A stretch of 64,000 bases of DNA from Halopseudomonas yangmingensis. GTDB taxonomy: Bacteria; Pseudomonadota; Gammaproteobacteria; Pseudomonadales; Pseudomonadaceae. The notes beneath the pieces are model-generated. The model saw only the letters and a program-made list of their open reading frames with translations, made no database searches and was not told the origin of the DNA. Position numbers and translations under genes: made by a program. Positions within the stretch are counted from its first letter, which is position 1. Every line of letters starts with the position of its first letter. Positions 56,501 to 64,000 of the stretch are shown one piece after another. Where the stretch lies: positions 62,001-126,000 of the forward strand of contig NZ_FOUI01000005.1 in assembly GCF_900114825.1 (NCBI RefSeq), written 5' to 3'.

Positions 56501-56838
56501 AGCTGGAACAGCAACTGCAGGTGGCCCCCGATATGCCGGTGTCACTGCAGCCGCTACAGGCCGCCCTGGAGGAACTGCAACAGCAGTTGCCGGCCGACCT
56601 GCAGGATTCCCGGCCCACCGCCAGTGCCGCCACTCCGGCACACTGGCAGCAACTGCAACAGGCGCTGCAGCGCGGCGAGCTGGATCAGGCTTTGCAAGCG
56701 CAGCTATTGGCAACACTTGAAGCACCACAGCGCCAGCAACTGGCCAGCGCACTGGATGACTTCGATTTCGAGCGGGCACTGGCCCTGATCAATGACTGGC
56801 GCAAAACCAGCGGAGAGACCCCCGATGCAGCACGCTGA
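53542..56838 (+). CDS. MHYT-PAS-PAS hybrid sensor histidine kinase with REC and HPt domains
   Basis: A 1098-residue membrane sensor. Residues ~15-250 are an MHYT domain with three signature repeats, MHFIGML, MHYSGML and MHYTGMA, proposed to sense O2, CO or NO through a bound metal. Two PAS domains follow (~275-390, ~400-520), then HisKA (NMSHEIRTPMNAIIGFSELL), HATPase (NAVKFTEQG, DTGIGIP, GGTGLGTTIARQL), a receiver with Asp in VLMDVQMPDMDGLDATREI (~775-895) and a C-terminal HPt (LLHRLRGSALNL). This is a complete phosphorelay in one chain. The HD-GYP regulator gene overlaps its end by 14 nt and is its likely output. Confidence 0.92.
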   Translation: MSLVDLFSLSDSEQALLLQGQHSHGLMLLSVVIAVLASGFAFQLASLVRVAGTAWMRRSALLSGSLTLGGGIWAMHFIGMLAFELPVPVYYDPLITSLSMLPAVLASWIVLRLLSQQQISLREIVIGGVLMGVGIGAMHYSGMLALRSSAQLKFDPLWFLLSLLVALGMSMLALWLRFGLKQRFGLSHLLTVTLGGIGMGLAIASMHYTGMAAVRFIGSDSLPVPASVPDRTVLALAIAMLMLALGLVVGVINGILRYRYLLGKMQASENRLRAMVDTAVDGIITINAQGLIESFNHSAERLFGWSASEVIGRNIRMLMPEPYSSGHDQYLQNYLSTGQARIIGTGREVTALRRDGSHVPIRLAIGQMRIDHRPLFVGFVTDISERKAIEQSLRDSERQYSSLIANIPGVSFRCLPQRDWQMLFISDAVEQLTGWPAAGFMDGKSFAEVIYPGDAEAVYGEVMARLAKREQYHIEYRIIRRDGSLRWVSESASAIYDASGKPEWIDGVILDITERREILQQLQQAKERAEQAAAAKGAFLANMSHEIRTPMNAIIGFSELLLDTPLQPTQYRHLHTVHRSARSLLGLLNDILDTAKLERGALELEQQLLDLHGLCTELLEILRLQAENKGLRIHLDYQAAEQGLLGDPLRLRQILTNLLGNAVKFTEQGEVRLRVSEADGQLRFDVEDTGIGIPAERLERIFEPFAQADASMSRRFGGTGLGTTIARQLSELMGGSLKVRSQPGVGSCFSLCLPQTTQAWQAPLGSATSLSLPSLRVLCADDVEENLELLQLTLQRAGHQVSLARNGQQACALFARQPFELVLMDVQMPDMDGLDATREIRRIEAAQGRSRTPVIALTASVLDHDRQAARDAGMDSFASKPLDWPQLQEEIGRLLGVSQTTLVSPARGIDSDSTAVIDWAAGERRWGDRQRLLAALQGFVRQAQQQLTAYLSQPPQNQPDNLAALLHRLRGSALNLDVPRLIRCLTKLEQQLQVAPDMPVSLQPLQAALEELQQQLPADLQDSRPTASAATPAHWQQLQQALQRGELDQALQAQLLATLEAPQRQQLASALDDFDFERALALINDWRKTSGETPDAAR

Positions 56839-57853
56839 TAGCCGACCGACCCTGTTGCTGGTCGATGATGAGCCGACCAACCTGCACGTGCTGCGGCAGA
56901 TACTGCAGGAGGACTACCGCCTGCTGTTCGCCCGTGACGGCCAGCGTGCCCTGCAGCTGGCCAGCGAGGAGCAGCCGCAACTGATCCTGCTGGATGTGAT
57001 GATGCCCGGCCTGACCGGACTGCAGGTTTGCCAGCAGCTCAAGCAGAATCCGCAGACCCGCCCGATTCCGGTGATCTTCGTCAGCGCACTGGGCGATGTC
57101 GAGGATGAGAGCCGTGGTTTCGAGGCCGGTTGTGTCGACTACATCAGCAAGCCGGTCAGCCCGACGATAGTGCGTGCGCGGGTGCGTACCCACCTGTCAC
57201 TGGTACATGTCGAAGAGCTGCGCGAGACCCGCCTGCAGATTGTCCAGCGTCTGGGTCTGGCCGCCGAGTACAAGGACAACGAAACCGGTCTACATGTGAT
57301 CCGCATGAGCCATTACTCACGGATTCTGGCGCTGGCTGCCGGGCTGTCCGACGCCGCCGCCGAGGAACTGCTGAACGCCGCGCCCATGCATGACATTGGC
57401 AAGATCGGCATTCCCGATGCGGTACTGCGCAAGCCCGGTAAACTCGACGAGGCGGAGTGGGCAGTGATGAGCCAGCATGCGGAAATCGGGGCGCGGATCA
57501 TCGGCGAACACCCCAGCGGACTGCTGCGAATGGCTCGCAGTATCGCCCTCTGTCACCACGAGAAATGGGATGGCAGCGGCTACCCGCACGGCCTGTCAGG
57601 TGAGGACATTCCCCTTGAGGCACGGATTGTGGCCATTGCCGACGTCTTCGACGCGCTGACCAGCGAACGTCCGTATAAGGCCGCCTGGTCGGTGGACGAC
57701 GCCATCGCGCTGATTCAGCGTGAGGCCGGCAAACACTTTGATCCGGCGCTGGTCGCGCTGTTTCTTTCCGAGTTGCCGGCGATTCTCGAGATCAAGGCAC
57801 GTTGGGCCGAGGAAACGGCCGTACAAACAACGGGCGGTCAGATTGCAGAGTAG
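56825..57853 (+). CDS. HD-GYP response regulator, probable c-di-GMP phosphodiesterase
   Basis: A 342-residue regulator: receiver domain (LLVDDEPTNLHVL, Asp in LILLDVMMPGLTG, Lys in DYISKPVSP) joined to an HD-GYP domain with intact motifs ETGLHVIRMSHYS, MHDIGKIGIPD, SQHAEIGARI, HHEKWDGSGYPHGLSGEDIP and ADVFDALTSERPYK. HD-GYP domains hydrolyse c-di-GMP or related dinucleotides. The ATG at 56825 is behind GGAGAG and overlaps the kinase gene, pointing to translational coupling and a cognate pair. Confidence 0.93.
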   Translation: MQHADSRPTLLLVDDEPTNLHVLRQILQEDYRLLFARDGQRALQLASEEQPQLILLDVMMPGLTGLQVCQQLKQNPQTRPIPVIFVSALGDVEDESRGFEAGCVDYISKPVSPTIVRARVRTHLSLVHVEELRETRLQIVQRLGLAAEYKDNETGLHVIRMSHYSRILALAAGLSDAAAEELLNAAPMHDIGKIGIPDAVLRKPGKLDEAEWAVMSQHAEIGARIIGEHPSGLLRMARSIALCHHEKWDGSGYPHGLSGEDIPLEARIVAIADVFDALTSERPYKAAWSVDDAIALIQREAGKHFDPALVALFLSELPAILEIKARWAEETAVQTTGGQIAE

Positions 57854-57978
57854 TCTTGTCATTGAACTCAAACCCCAAAAGCAAACAGTTTCCGGACATG
57901 TCCGCAGATCAGCCAGTGCTTGCCCACCCCGGTCCTTCACCGGAAAATACCCGATGCCAACCACCCCAGAGAACTGTC

Positions 57979-58503
57979 ATGCTCAAGCTGCTGCCACTAC
58001 TGATGCTGTCGAGTACCCTGGCATTGGCCGAGCCCCGCACCCTCGACTGGCTGGATCTGCTGCCCGATGACGATCTGCAGGCGCTGCTCGATATGCCTGA
58101 GATCGAGCATGACTGGGCCGAGGAAGCCCCCGGTACTTTCGAGCAGAGCCTGCGCCAGAGCGACGCCAACCTGCCAGCGGTGATGTACTCGACCCGGGTG
58201 ATTGCCGAACTGGATGGCCAGCAGGTACGTATTGCCGGCTTTCCGGTACCCTTGCAACAGGATGGCAATGGCCGTTACACCAGTTTCTTTCTGGTGCCCT
58301 ACGCCGGCGCCTGCATCCATGTACCGCCACCACCGCCGAACCAGATTGTACTGGTCGATTATCCACAGGGTCTGGCAATCGACAGTCTTTACGATGCCTT
58401 CTGGGTCAGTGGCCAGTTGCACACCGAGCAAAGCAGCAACGAGCTGGCGGATGCCAGCTATCGTCTGACAGCACAGCGGGTATGGCTCTACGACGGGGAC
58501 TGA
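57979..58503 (+). CDS. DUF3299 family secreted protein
   Basis: A 174-residue precursor with a signal peptide (MLKLLPLLMLSSTLALAE, cleavage near residue 17) and the DUF3299 core: VRIAGFPVPLQQDGNGRYTSFFLVPYAGACIHVPPPPPNQIVLV. The core contains a conserved Cys. DUF3299 proteins are often encoded near metal or lipoprotein export genes but their role is unknown. The ATG at 57979 is set by the signal peptide; residues in frame from 57802 overlap the previous gene. Confidence 0.82.
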   Translation: MLKLLPLLMLSSTLALAEPRTLDWLDLLPDDDLQALLDMPEIEHDWAEEAPGTFEQSLRQSDANLPAVMYSTRVIAELDGQQVRIAGFPVPLQQDGNGRYTSFFLVPYAGACIHVPPPPPNQIVLVDYPQGLAIDSLYDAFWVSGQLHTEQSSNELADASYRLTAQRVWLYDGD

Positions 58504-58590
58504 CCTGCAGGCTCTCCCCCGCTTGGGTGCTGGCATGACGGCAAGGCTGCAGTATGCTGGCCACTGGATATGATTTTTCAAGGAGTCGTA

Positions 58591-59520
58591 ATGGATATTG
58601 TTCTGGGTATGGCCGGATTGTTGGTCGTAGTACTGTTTTCCCTGCGCCGCTGGCTGTTGCGGCGTGAAATTCCCCAGCAGCAGGCCATGGACTTCAACGG
58701 CGAGTTGTACCGGGTAGGCAATGCGGCGATTGCCAGACGTCACTGTACGCAGGCACACACCAGCGTGATCGTGATGCCCGGCTTTATGGAAAACTTTCTG
58801 TATTTCACCGAGTTCTATTCTGACCCGGATATCGAACTGATACTGCTGACCAGCAGCGACTATCATCTGCCAGTCAACCACCCACGCTTCAGCAAGGCCG
58901 ACTGGGCAAAACCGGCTGACTACCCTGCAGGCACCATCGCCAGCGATGCACATATGCTCAATCTGGCCCTTCAACACCTGTGCAGTTGCGAGCATATACG
59001 GGTGCACGGCCACTCCCGTGGCGGGGCCGTCGTGCTTGAGGCCGCGCGTCAGCGGCCTGACCTGTTCGAGTCCGTCGAAGTGTTACTGGAGGCTCCGGTA
59101 CTGCCCCAGGCCAAGCCGCGCATGCAGCTTTCAGCTCTGCTGCTGTGGGCTTTGCCGCTCCTGCTGCCACTATGGCAACAGCAACCGATCAACGCGCGTA
59201 ACCGTCCCCTGTGGGGGTCGCTGGATAACCCGCGAAAGCGTGAACTGATCATGGGCACCCCTTTCAACCCGCGTAATGCAGCGATCATGCTGACCAACCT
59301 GCGTGATATGCATAACTGGACACACAATACCGGCACAGATGTTTTCCAGCATGTACGGCGCGGTGCGATTCTGGTGCCGGATGCCGACATGATTCTGGAT
59401 ACGCACAGCATGCGCAGCAGTGCCCAGCAGGCCGAAAATCTGCAACTGATCGACGTTCCCGGTGGTAGCCATTTCGTCATTCCCGATTACCCGGACAGCA
59501 TTCCACCGGTAAGCCAATGA
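58591..59520 (+). CDS. Alpha/beta hydrolase family protein
   Basis: A 309-residue protein with an N-terminal membrane anchor (DIVLGMAGLLVVVLFSLRRWLLRRE) followed by an alpha/beta-hydrolase fold: VIVMPGFMENFLYF (oxyanion-hole region), the nucleophile elbow VHGHSRGGAVVLEAA (Ser about residue 144), VPDADMILDT for the acid, and GGSHFVI for the catalytic His. Substrate unknown. AAGGAG sits 6 nt before the ATG at 58591, so an in-frame ATG at 58570 is not used. The stop overlaps the trmO start (ATGA). Confidence 0.82.
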   Translation: MDIVLGMAGLLVVVLFSLRRWLLRREIPQQQAMDFNGELYRVGNAAIARRHCTQAHTSVIVMPGFMENFLYFTEFYSDPDIELILLTSSDYHLPVNHPRFSKADWAKPADYPAGTIASDAHMLNLALQHLCSCEHIRVHGHSRGGAVVLEAARQRPDLFESVEVLLEAPVLPQAKPRMQLSALLLWALPLLLPLWQQQPINARNRPLWGSLDNPRKRELIMGTPFNPRNAAIMLTNLRDMHNWTHNTGTDVFQHVRRGAILVPDADMILDTHSMRSSAQQAENLQLIDVPGGSHFVIPDYPDSIPPVSQ

Positions 59521-60212
59521 ACTTCCAGTTTGCTGCCATAGGCACAGTGCATTCGTGCTTCCACGAGAAATTTGCCATCCCCCGGCAACCGCAACTGGCA
59601 CCGGCGGCACGTGGCCATATCGAACTGTATCCCCCCTACAACCAGCCACTGGCGTTGCAGGGCCTGGAACAAAGCAGTCATGTCTGGGTACTCTTTGTCT
59701 TCCACCGCGCCGGCAGCGGCCCTGAGCACCTGCGGGTGCGGCCGCCACGCCTGGGTGGCAACCAGCGTATCGGCGTCTTTGCCAGCCGCTCGACTCACCG
59801 CCCCAATCCGATTGGCCAATCGGTAGTGCAGCTGGACGGTATCAGCCCCGAGGGTCATCTGCTGATTTCCGGGCTGGACCTGCTCGACGGCACCCCGGTG
59901 TTGGATATCAAACCCTATATCCCCTATGCCGACAGCCTGCCACACGCCCATAACGCATTGGCCGAGGCGGCTCCCACGCCAGTACCGGTGGACTGGACAG
60001 CCTCTGCCTTGCAACAAGCCAAAGCCGAAGCCCGGCGCCTGCAACAACCGCTGGTGGAACTGATCGAACAGTGTCTGGCGCAGGATCCAAAGCCGGCCTA
60101 CCAGCAACCTGAGCCCGAACGTGAATACGGCGTGCGCTTCTGGGACATCAATGTGCGCTGGCACTACCCCGATCCCGAACGGATTTGCGTGCTGTCTGTG
60201 TTGCCGAACTGA
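59517..60212 (+). CDS. trmO: tRNA (N6-threonylcarbamoyladenosine37-N6)-methyltransferase TrmO (TsaA)
   Basis: TrmO methylates t6A37 of certain tRNAs using S-adenosylmethionine. The 231-residue protein has the UPF0066/TsaA motifs: FAAIGTVHSCFHEKFAIPRQP at the start, GLEQSSHVWVLFVFH, GVFASRSTHRPNPIGQSVVQL (cofactor site) and DIKPYIPYADS. The C-terminal extension EYGVRFWDINVRW is also family-typical. ATGA overlap with the hydrolase gene suggests coupled translation. A GGDEF gene remnant lies right after it. Confidence 0.93.
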   Translation: MNFQFAAIGTVHSCFHEKFAIPRQPQLAPAARGHIELYPPYNQPLALQGLEQSSHVWVLFVFHRAGSGPEHLRVRPPRLGGNQRIGVFASRSTHRPNPIGQSVVQLDGISPEGHLLISGLDLLDGTPVLDIKPYIPYADSLPHAHNALAEAAPTPVPVDWTASALQQAKAEARRLQQPLVELIEQCLAQDPKPAYQQPEPEREYGVRFWDINVRWHYPDPERICVLSVLPN

Positions 60213-60308
60213 TCGCCATCCCAGCCCGTTTGCCAGCGAGCGCATAGCTACCATCGACAAAGCCACGACCGCTATACTCGAGCGACGTCCAAACAGGCCA
60301 CTCTTGCC

Positions 60309-60477
60309 ATGCTAGAGCCTCAGCATCACCGTCAGTACCGGGATTGCCAGCTGGCAGCCCAATGACAGCCTGGAATCGCTGTTCCGCCGTGCGGATCAGG
60401 CCCTGTACCAGGCCAAATCGGCAGGCCGCAACCGGCTGGAGTTGTGGAGTGTCCAGATGGAGAACGACAACGCATGA
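60309..60477 (+). pseudogene. Remnant of a diguanylate cyclase (GGDEF) gene
   Basis: From 60319 to the stop at 60475-60477 one frame reads as the end of a GGDEF domain: SITVSTGIASWQPNDSLESL then FRRADQALYQAKSAGRNRLE, the usual sequence after the GGDEF motif. The frame is closed upstream by TAG at 60313 and has no start. A candidate start ATG at 60309 is in another frame and ends after 18 codons. This looks like an internal deletion that joined the start region to the last ~50 codons. The old stop overlaps the DUF3301 start (ATGA), showing the original gene was coupled to it. Confidence 0.85.
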
Positions 60478-60839
60478 ATTTTTCCCTGGGCCATGTAGTG
60501 CTGTTGATGCTCGCCGCCCTGCTGCTGTACTGGATCTGGCGCGGACTTGGGCTGCGTGACCGTGCTCTGGCGCAGGTCCGCCAGCACTGCAACAAGGCTG
60601 ACGTGCAGCTGCTGGATGAGAGCATTGCCTTGAGTCGCTTGCGTATTGCCCGTGATGGCGCGGGACGTATCAACCTGGTGCGGCGCTATATTTTCGAATT
60701 TACCGTTACCGGCGAGCGCCGTTACACCGGCTTTATCGAACTGCATGGCAATCGTCTGCTGCGCATCGAGCTGGCACCCCACCCGTTTCCCGGTGGCCCG
60801 CCCGAGGATGACAGCCACAAGGTGGTGCGCCTGCATTGA
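60474..60839 (+). CDS. DUF3301 family membrane-anchored protein
   Basis: A 121-residue protein with one N-terminal membrane helix (LGHVVLLMLAALLLYWIW) and the DUF3301 domain (CNKADVQLLDESIALSRLRIARDGAGRINLVRRYIFEFTVTGE...GFIELHG). Role unknown. The ATG at 60474 lies inside the stop overlap of the GGDEF remnant, so its translation may once have depended on that gene and now presumably relies on a weaker signal. The CobW-like gene follows after 39 nt. Confidence 0.85.
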   Translation: MNFSLGHVVLLMLAALLLYWIWRGLGLRDRALAQVRQHCNKADVQLLDESIALSRLRIARDGAGRINLVRRYIFEFTVTGERRYTGFIELHGNRLLRIELAPHPFPGGPPEDDSHKVVRLH

Positions 60840-60878
60840 TCAGACTGCCGACCCATTCGTTCCACGTGGAACCCGACG

Positions 60879-61844
60879 ATGCCTCCCGCTGAGCCTCTGC
60901 ATGATATTCCTGCCTGGCTGATCGCAGGCCCCCTCGGCGCTGGCAAAACCAGCCTGCTGCGAGCCCTGCTGGCCCAGCGACCGGCCGGTGAACAATGGGC
61001 CATCCTGATCAACGAGTTTGGTCAGCTGGGCGTGGATGCCGCCCTGCTTGGGCCGCAGGCCGAAGGCGTGCAGCTTGCCGAGATTCCCGGCGGCTGCATC
61101 TGCTGTGTTAATGGCCTGCCACTGCAGGTGGGACTGACACGGCTGCTGCGCCGCGCACGTCCGCAGCGGCTGTTTATCGAGCTGTCCGGCCTCGGCCATC
61201 CGCAACCACTGCTGAAACAACTGACGCAGCCGCCGTGGGACAAGGTACTCAGGCTGCAGCCACTGCTGATGGTGGTTGATGGGCCGGCTCTGCTGTCCGG
61301 CCAACCACTGCCGGAGTCCCAGCAGGATGTACTGCCACAGGCCGGGCTGCTGCTGATCAACAAGGCAGAAACACTCGATCCAGCGCAGCGCCGGCAGCTG
61401 CAACAGCGCTTGCCTGCACTGCCAGCGCTGTTCTGCAGCCATTCACAGATAGCCCTGGGGCAACTGCCTGACAGCCCTGCGCAAACCACCTCGCGCAGCC
61501 CGACAGCCCTGCCGCTGATACTTCCGGCTGTGCAGACGCAACCAGCAAGCGACTGGCAACAGCTGTCATCTGCCGAGAGTCTGGCCTGGCGCATCGCCGC
61601 CGGGCATTGCTTTAGCCAGGCACGCCTGAACGACTGGCTGGGCAGCAGTGGCTGGTTGCGCGCCAAGGCGGTGGTGCATACCGATCAGGGTTGGCAGAGC
61701 CTGAATGCATTACCGGGCAGCGGCCTGCCCTGGCAACCGCTGGCAGCACGTGAAGACAGCCGTATTGAGCTGCTCGGGGGTGACCTGCGCGAGCATGCCG
61801 AGCAGCTCGATGCCGGCTTGCGGAAGGCCCTGATCAGCCAGTAA
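60879..61844 (+). CDS. CobW/COG0523-type GTPase (putative metallochaperone)
   Basis: A 321-residue G3E GTPase: Walker A IAGPLGAGKTSLLRALL, the metal-binding CxCC in IPGGCICCVNGL, and NKAE in the NKxD position, with a C-terminal COG0523 domain. Members act as GTP-dependent insertases or chaperones for Zn, Co or other metals. Nothing nearby (no Zur box, no nitrile hydratase or cobalamin genes) shows which metal. It follows DUF3301 and precedes a small Cys-rich secreted protein. Confidence 0.86.
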   Translation: MPPAEPLHDIPAWLIAGPLGAGKTSLLRALLAQRPAGEQWAILINEFGQLGVDAALLGPQAEGVQLAEIPGGCICCVNGLPLQVGLTRLLRRARPQRLFIELSGLGHPQPLLKQLTQPPWDKVLRLQPLLMVVDGPALLSGQPLPESQQDVLPQAGLLLINKAETLDPAQRRQLQQRLPALPALFCSHSQIALGQLPDSPAQTTSRSPTALPLILPAVQTQPASDWQQLSSAESLAWRIAAGHCFSQARLNDWLGSSGWLRAKAVVHTDQGWQSLNALPGSGLPWQPLAAREDSRIELLGGDLREHAEQLDAGLRKALISQ

Positions 61845-61869
61845 GGTAGGCTCTTTTTCGGAGCCTGCC

Positions 61870-62244
61870 ATGCGTCTGCCCCTCTGCATCCTGCTGCTGT
61901 GCCTGTTACCGCGCCTGTTGCTGGCCGAGGCCTGCCTGATCGAGTCGACAGATGACGGGGTAGCCATTCGCATGTGCCAGCAGAACCTGAGTATTCCGCC
62001 TCAGCTGTTCCGTGACAGCTTCTGCCAACCGCAGATTCACCAGCGTGAATTCAGGGTCGACATGCTAGAGAGTTGCCCTGACGGCGCCTATGGAATTTGT
62101 CAGCAGGCCAGCAGTGAAGGTGTTGCCTACCATCAGTCGATTCACTACTACAGTGATCCGGATGACGCACCCTACCTGAAAGTCTGGTGTGAACAGCACA
62201 GCCAGGGCAGCTGGCTGGAACCTGAAGCACAGCAGCCTCAATAG
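61870..62244 (+). CDS. Secreted Cys-rich hypothetical protein
   Basis: A 124-residue precursor with a clear signal peptide (MRLPLCILLLCLLPRLLLAE) and five cysteines in the mature part (EACLIES, IRMCQQ, SFCQPQ, ESCPDG, YGICQQ, plus VWCEQH near the end gives six), which suggests disulfides in the periplasm. I do not recognise the family. It starts 25 nt after the CobW-like gene, so the two may be cotranscribed, and its end overlaps the convergent DUF192 gene by 7 nt. Confidence 0.7.
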   Translation: MRLPLCILLLCLLPRLLLAEACLIESTDDGVAIRMCQQNLSIPPQLFRDSFCQPQIHQREFRVDMLESCPDGAYGICQQASSEGVAYHQSIHYYSDPDDAPYLKVWCEQHSQGSWLEPEAQQPQ

Positions 62245-62714
62245 GCTGGCGGCGCCTGCTGCAGAAGTGGGTCCAGCGCCAGACGGTCGCCAACCCCGAT
62301 ACCCAACCGACTTATGCTGCCGGCCGGCAACTCCAGCACGAAGCGCAGCGGCTGCTGCGCCTGATAGACCGGACAAGGCATCTTCAGGCAAGGCGGAACC
62401 TCGATAAACAGCTGGCGCACCACGCCCTCGGCATCCACATACAGCAGATCCAGACTGATCAGCATATTACGCATCCAGATCGCCGGCCGAGTGCCCTCGG
62501 GGAAGTCAAACAGCATGCCGCTATCGGCTGCCAGTGTTTCGCGTCCCATCAAACCCTGGCGGCGACTGTCGGGGTCATTCACCAGTTCGAGATCAAACAG
62601 CTGACCGCCAAGCATCAGTTGCATGCGCTCCGGCTGAGCTGCGTGAACACATGACACAAATGCCAGCGTGCACCACAGGGCAACCCCGCTGATCAACCCC
62701 CGCACAGATTTCAA
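62238..62714 (-). CDS. DUF192 family secreted protein
   Basis: A 158-residue precursor with a signal peptide ([20 protein letters not shown]) and the DUF192 core: [44 protein letters not shown] and [20 protein letters not shown]. The biological role of the family is not established. The start is probably the TTG at 62714, which overlaps the glmU stop (TTGA); a GTG at 62705 is the alternative. Coupling to glmU is implied. Confidence 0.85.
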   Translation of the reverse strand: MKSVRGLISGVALWCTLAFVSCVHAAQPERMQLMLGGQLFDLELVNDPDSRRQGLMGRETLAADSGMLFDFPEGTRPAIWMRNMLISLDLLYVDAEGVVRQLFIEVPPCLKMPCPVYQAQQPLRFVLELPAGSISRLGIGVGDRLALDPLLQQAPPAY

Positions 62715-64000
62715 GCCTGCTTTTCCGGCCGTTTCCAGCCGGCAATATTGCGCTGGCGGGCACGTCCGACAGCCAGTGCACCAGCCTCGACAGTCTGGGT
62801 AATGACCGAGCCGGCAGCGGTTGTCGCTCCCTCACCCACTATCACCGGGGCCACCAGCGCGGTGTTCGAACCGATAAAGGCACCGGCACCAATCTCGGTA
62901 CGAAACTTGTTCACACCATCATAGTTGCAGGTGATGGTGCCGGCGCCAATATTGGCGCCGGCACCCACATCGGCGTCGCCCACATAGGACAGGTGATTGA
63001 TCTTGGCTCCGGCACCCACATCGGCTTTCTTGGTTTCGACGAAATTGCCGATCCGGGCTTTCTCCTGCAACCGGGTTCCCGGCCGCAGACGGGCATAGGG
63101 GCCGACATCACACTCGGCGCCTATCTGCGCCCCTTCGACATGACTGAACGCATGAATACGTGCGCCCGCACCAATGCTGCAGTTCTTCAACACACAGTTG
63201 GGGCCAATACTGGCCCCATCGGCAATGCTTACCTGACCTTCGATGACTACATTGACGTCAATCAGGATATCCCGGCCGACCGTCAGTTCTCCGCGCACAT
63301 CAAAACGTGACGGATCCAGCAGCGTTACTCCTTGCAGCATGACAGCGTCGGCCATCCGCTGCTGATAGACCCGTTCCAGTACCGCCAACTGCTGGCGGTT
63401 GTTGGCACCCATTACCTCTTCCTCGTCACCGGGTTGGGCAACCACCACACTGGTCCCGGAGTTCACTGCCATTGCCACAACATCAGTGAGGTAATACTCA
63501 CCCTGGGCATTGTCATTCGACAGTGCATTTAACCAATCGCCGGCATACCGGCCAGGAATCGCCATGATGCCGGTATTGCCCTCATGGATTCGTAACTGCT
63601 CTGGGGAGGCATCCTTTTGCTCAACAATCGCCCGCACAGCCCCACCCGCATCACGCACAATCCGCCCATAACCAGTCGGATCCCGCATATCCACGGTCAA
63701 CAGGCCCAGCTTGTCATTCCCTGCTTGTGCACTGAGCCGCTGCAGGGATTCAACACGCAGCAACGGCACATCACCGTAGAGCACCAGTAACTGGTCCGCT
63801 GCCTGGATATGCGGCAGCGCCTGGGCCACAGCATGTCCGGTACCAAGCTGTTCACTTTGCAGTACCCAGTTCACATCCGCGGCATCCAGTTGTTCGCGCA
63901 CCTGCCCGGCACCATGCCCAATGACCACATGTATCTTCTGCGGTGCCAAGGCCCGCGCCGCATCCATTACATGCCCAAGCATCGGCTTGCCAGCCACCGG
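62711..64000 (-). CDS. glmU: Bifunctional GlmU (uridyltransferase/glucosamine-1-P acetyltransferase), 5'-truncated by window edge
   Basis: GlmU makes UDP-GlcNAc for peptidoglycan and LPS. The visible 430 codons begin at [11 protein letters not shown]-type sequence, so the first ~25 residues with the LAAGxGTRM nucleotide motif lie beyond the right edge. Present are the uridyltransferase parts ([34 protein letters not shown]) and the left-handed beta-helix acetyltransferase domain ([46 protein letters not shown]). Transcribed leftward into the DUF192 gene. Confidence 0.97.
   Translation of the reverse strand, partial: PVAGKPMLGHVMDAARALAPQKIHVVIGHGAGQVREQLDAADVNWVLQSEQLGTGHAVAQALPHIQAADQLLVLYGDVPLLRVESLQRLSAQAGNDKLGLLTVDMRDPTGYGRIVRDAGGAVRAIVEQKDASPEQLRIHEGNTGIMAIPGRYAGDWLNALSNDNAQGEYYLTDVVAMAVNSGTSVVVAQPGDEEEVMGANNRQQLAVLERVYQQRMADAVMLQGVTLLDPSRFDVRGELTVGRDILIDVNVVIEGQVSIADGASIGPNCVLKNCSIGAGARIHAFSHVEGAQIGAECDVGPYARLRPGTRLQEKARIGNFVETKKADVGAGAKINHLSYVGDADVGAGANIGAGTITCNYDGVNKFRTEIGAGAFIGSNTALVAPVIVGEGATTAAGSVITQTVEAGALAVGRARQRNIAGWKRPEKQA

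Overview
The window is high-GC, densely coded chromosomal DNA whose gene content and order are those of Pseudomonadaceae (Pseudomonas or Halopseudomonas type). This rests on recognisable blocks: spoT-ridA, oxyR-recG, a YbaK/HDOD fusion, HU, ubiC-ubiA, phoB-phoR, pstSCAB-phoU, uvrD, zwf/hexR, a LysR gene divergent from two-subunit pyruvate carboxylase, purE-purK, and glmU at the right edge. Both edge genes are cut: spoT lacks its first ~65 codons and glmU lacks ~25. I see no rRNA, tRNA, CRISPR array, prophage or recognisable insertion sequence, and no gene-free stretch longer than about 300 bases.

Layout. (1) 1-9.8 kb: stringent response (spoT), ridA, a YeeZ-like SDR protein, oxyR, recG, YbaK-HDOD protein, HU, ubiCA. 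(2) 9.8-21.1 kb: phosphate control, with phoB-phoR (+), an orphan response regulator, an iron-type alcohol dehydrogenase, and pstS-pstC-pstA-pstB-phoU (-). Pho boxes precede phoB and pstS, each 10 nt from a -10 hexamer, and an intrinsic terminator lies between pstS and pstC. (3) 21.2-34.1 kb: accessory region. A YciA-like thioesterase and TRAP dctQM are followed by an arsenic-resistance block (EEP nuclease-fold protein, DoxX-like protein, arsJ, GAPDH, arsH, ArsC-ArsR fusion, ACR3, permease and thioredoxin-like protein), an OhrR/MarR regulator divergent from a P460-like cytochrome, then a TRAP receptor. (4) 34.1-45.8 kb: uvrD, a PAS-GGDEF-EAL protein, zwf with divergent hexR, ppiC, an MFS transporter, a YbiT-type ABC-F protein and a CSD-DUF1294 protein. 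(5) 45.8-53.5 kb: a small gene with a possible Pho box, pycR, pycA-pycB-sbtA-sbtB, purE-purK. (6) 53.5-64 kb: MHYT hybrid kinase with HD-GYP regulator, DUF3299, hydrolase, trmO, a GGDEF gene remnant, DUF3301, a CobW-like GTPase, a secreted Cys-rich protein, DUF192 and glmU.

How the genes work together. PhoBR and PstSCAB-PhoU form one phosphate-sensing circuit. The ars block contains the 1-arseno-3-phosphoglycerate route (GAPDH + ArsJ), the arsenate-reduction/arsenite-efflux route (ArsC-ArsR + ACR3) and ArsH. The most notable system is pycR/pycA-pycB-sbtA-sbtB: a bicarbonate-consuming anaplerotic enzyme encoded together with a cyanobacterial-type SbtA bicarbonate transporter and its PII-like partner SbtB, next to a LysR regulator whose sequence resembles the CbbR/CmpR branch. 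I read this as a possible bicarbonate-supply module for pyruvate carboxylation in a heterotroph.
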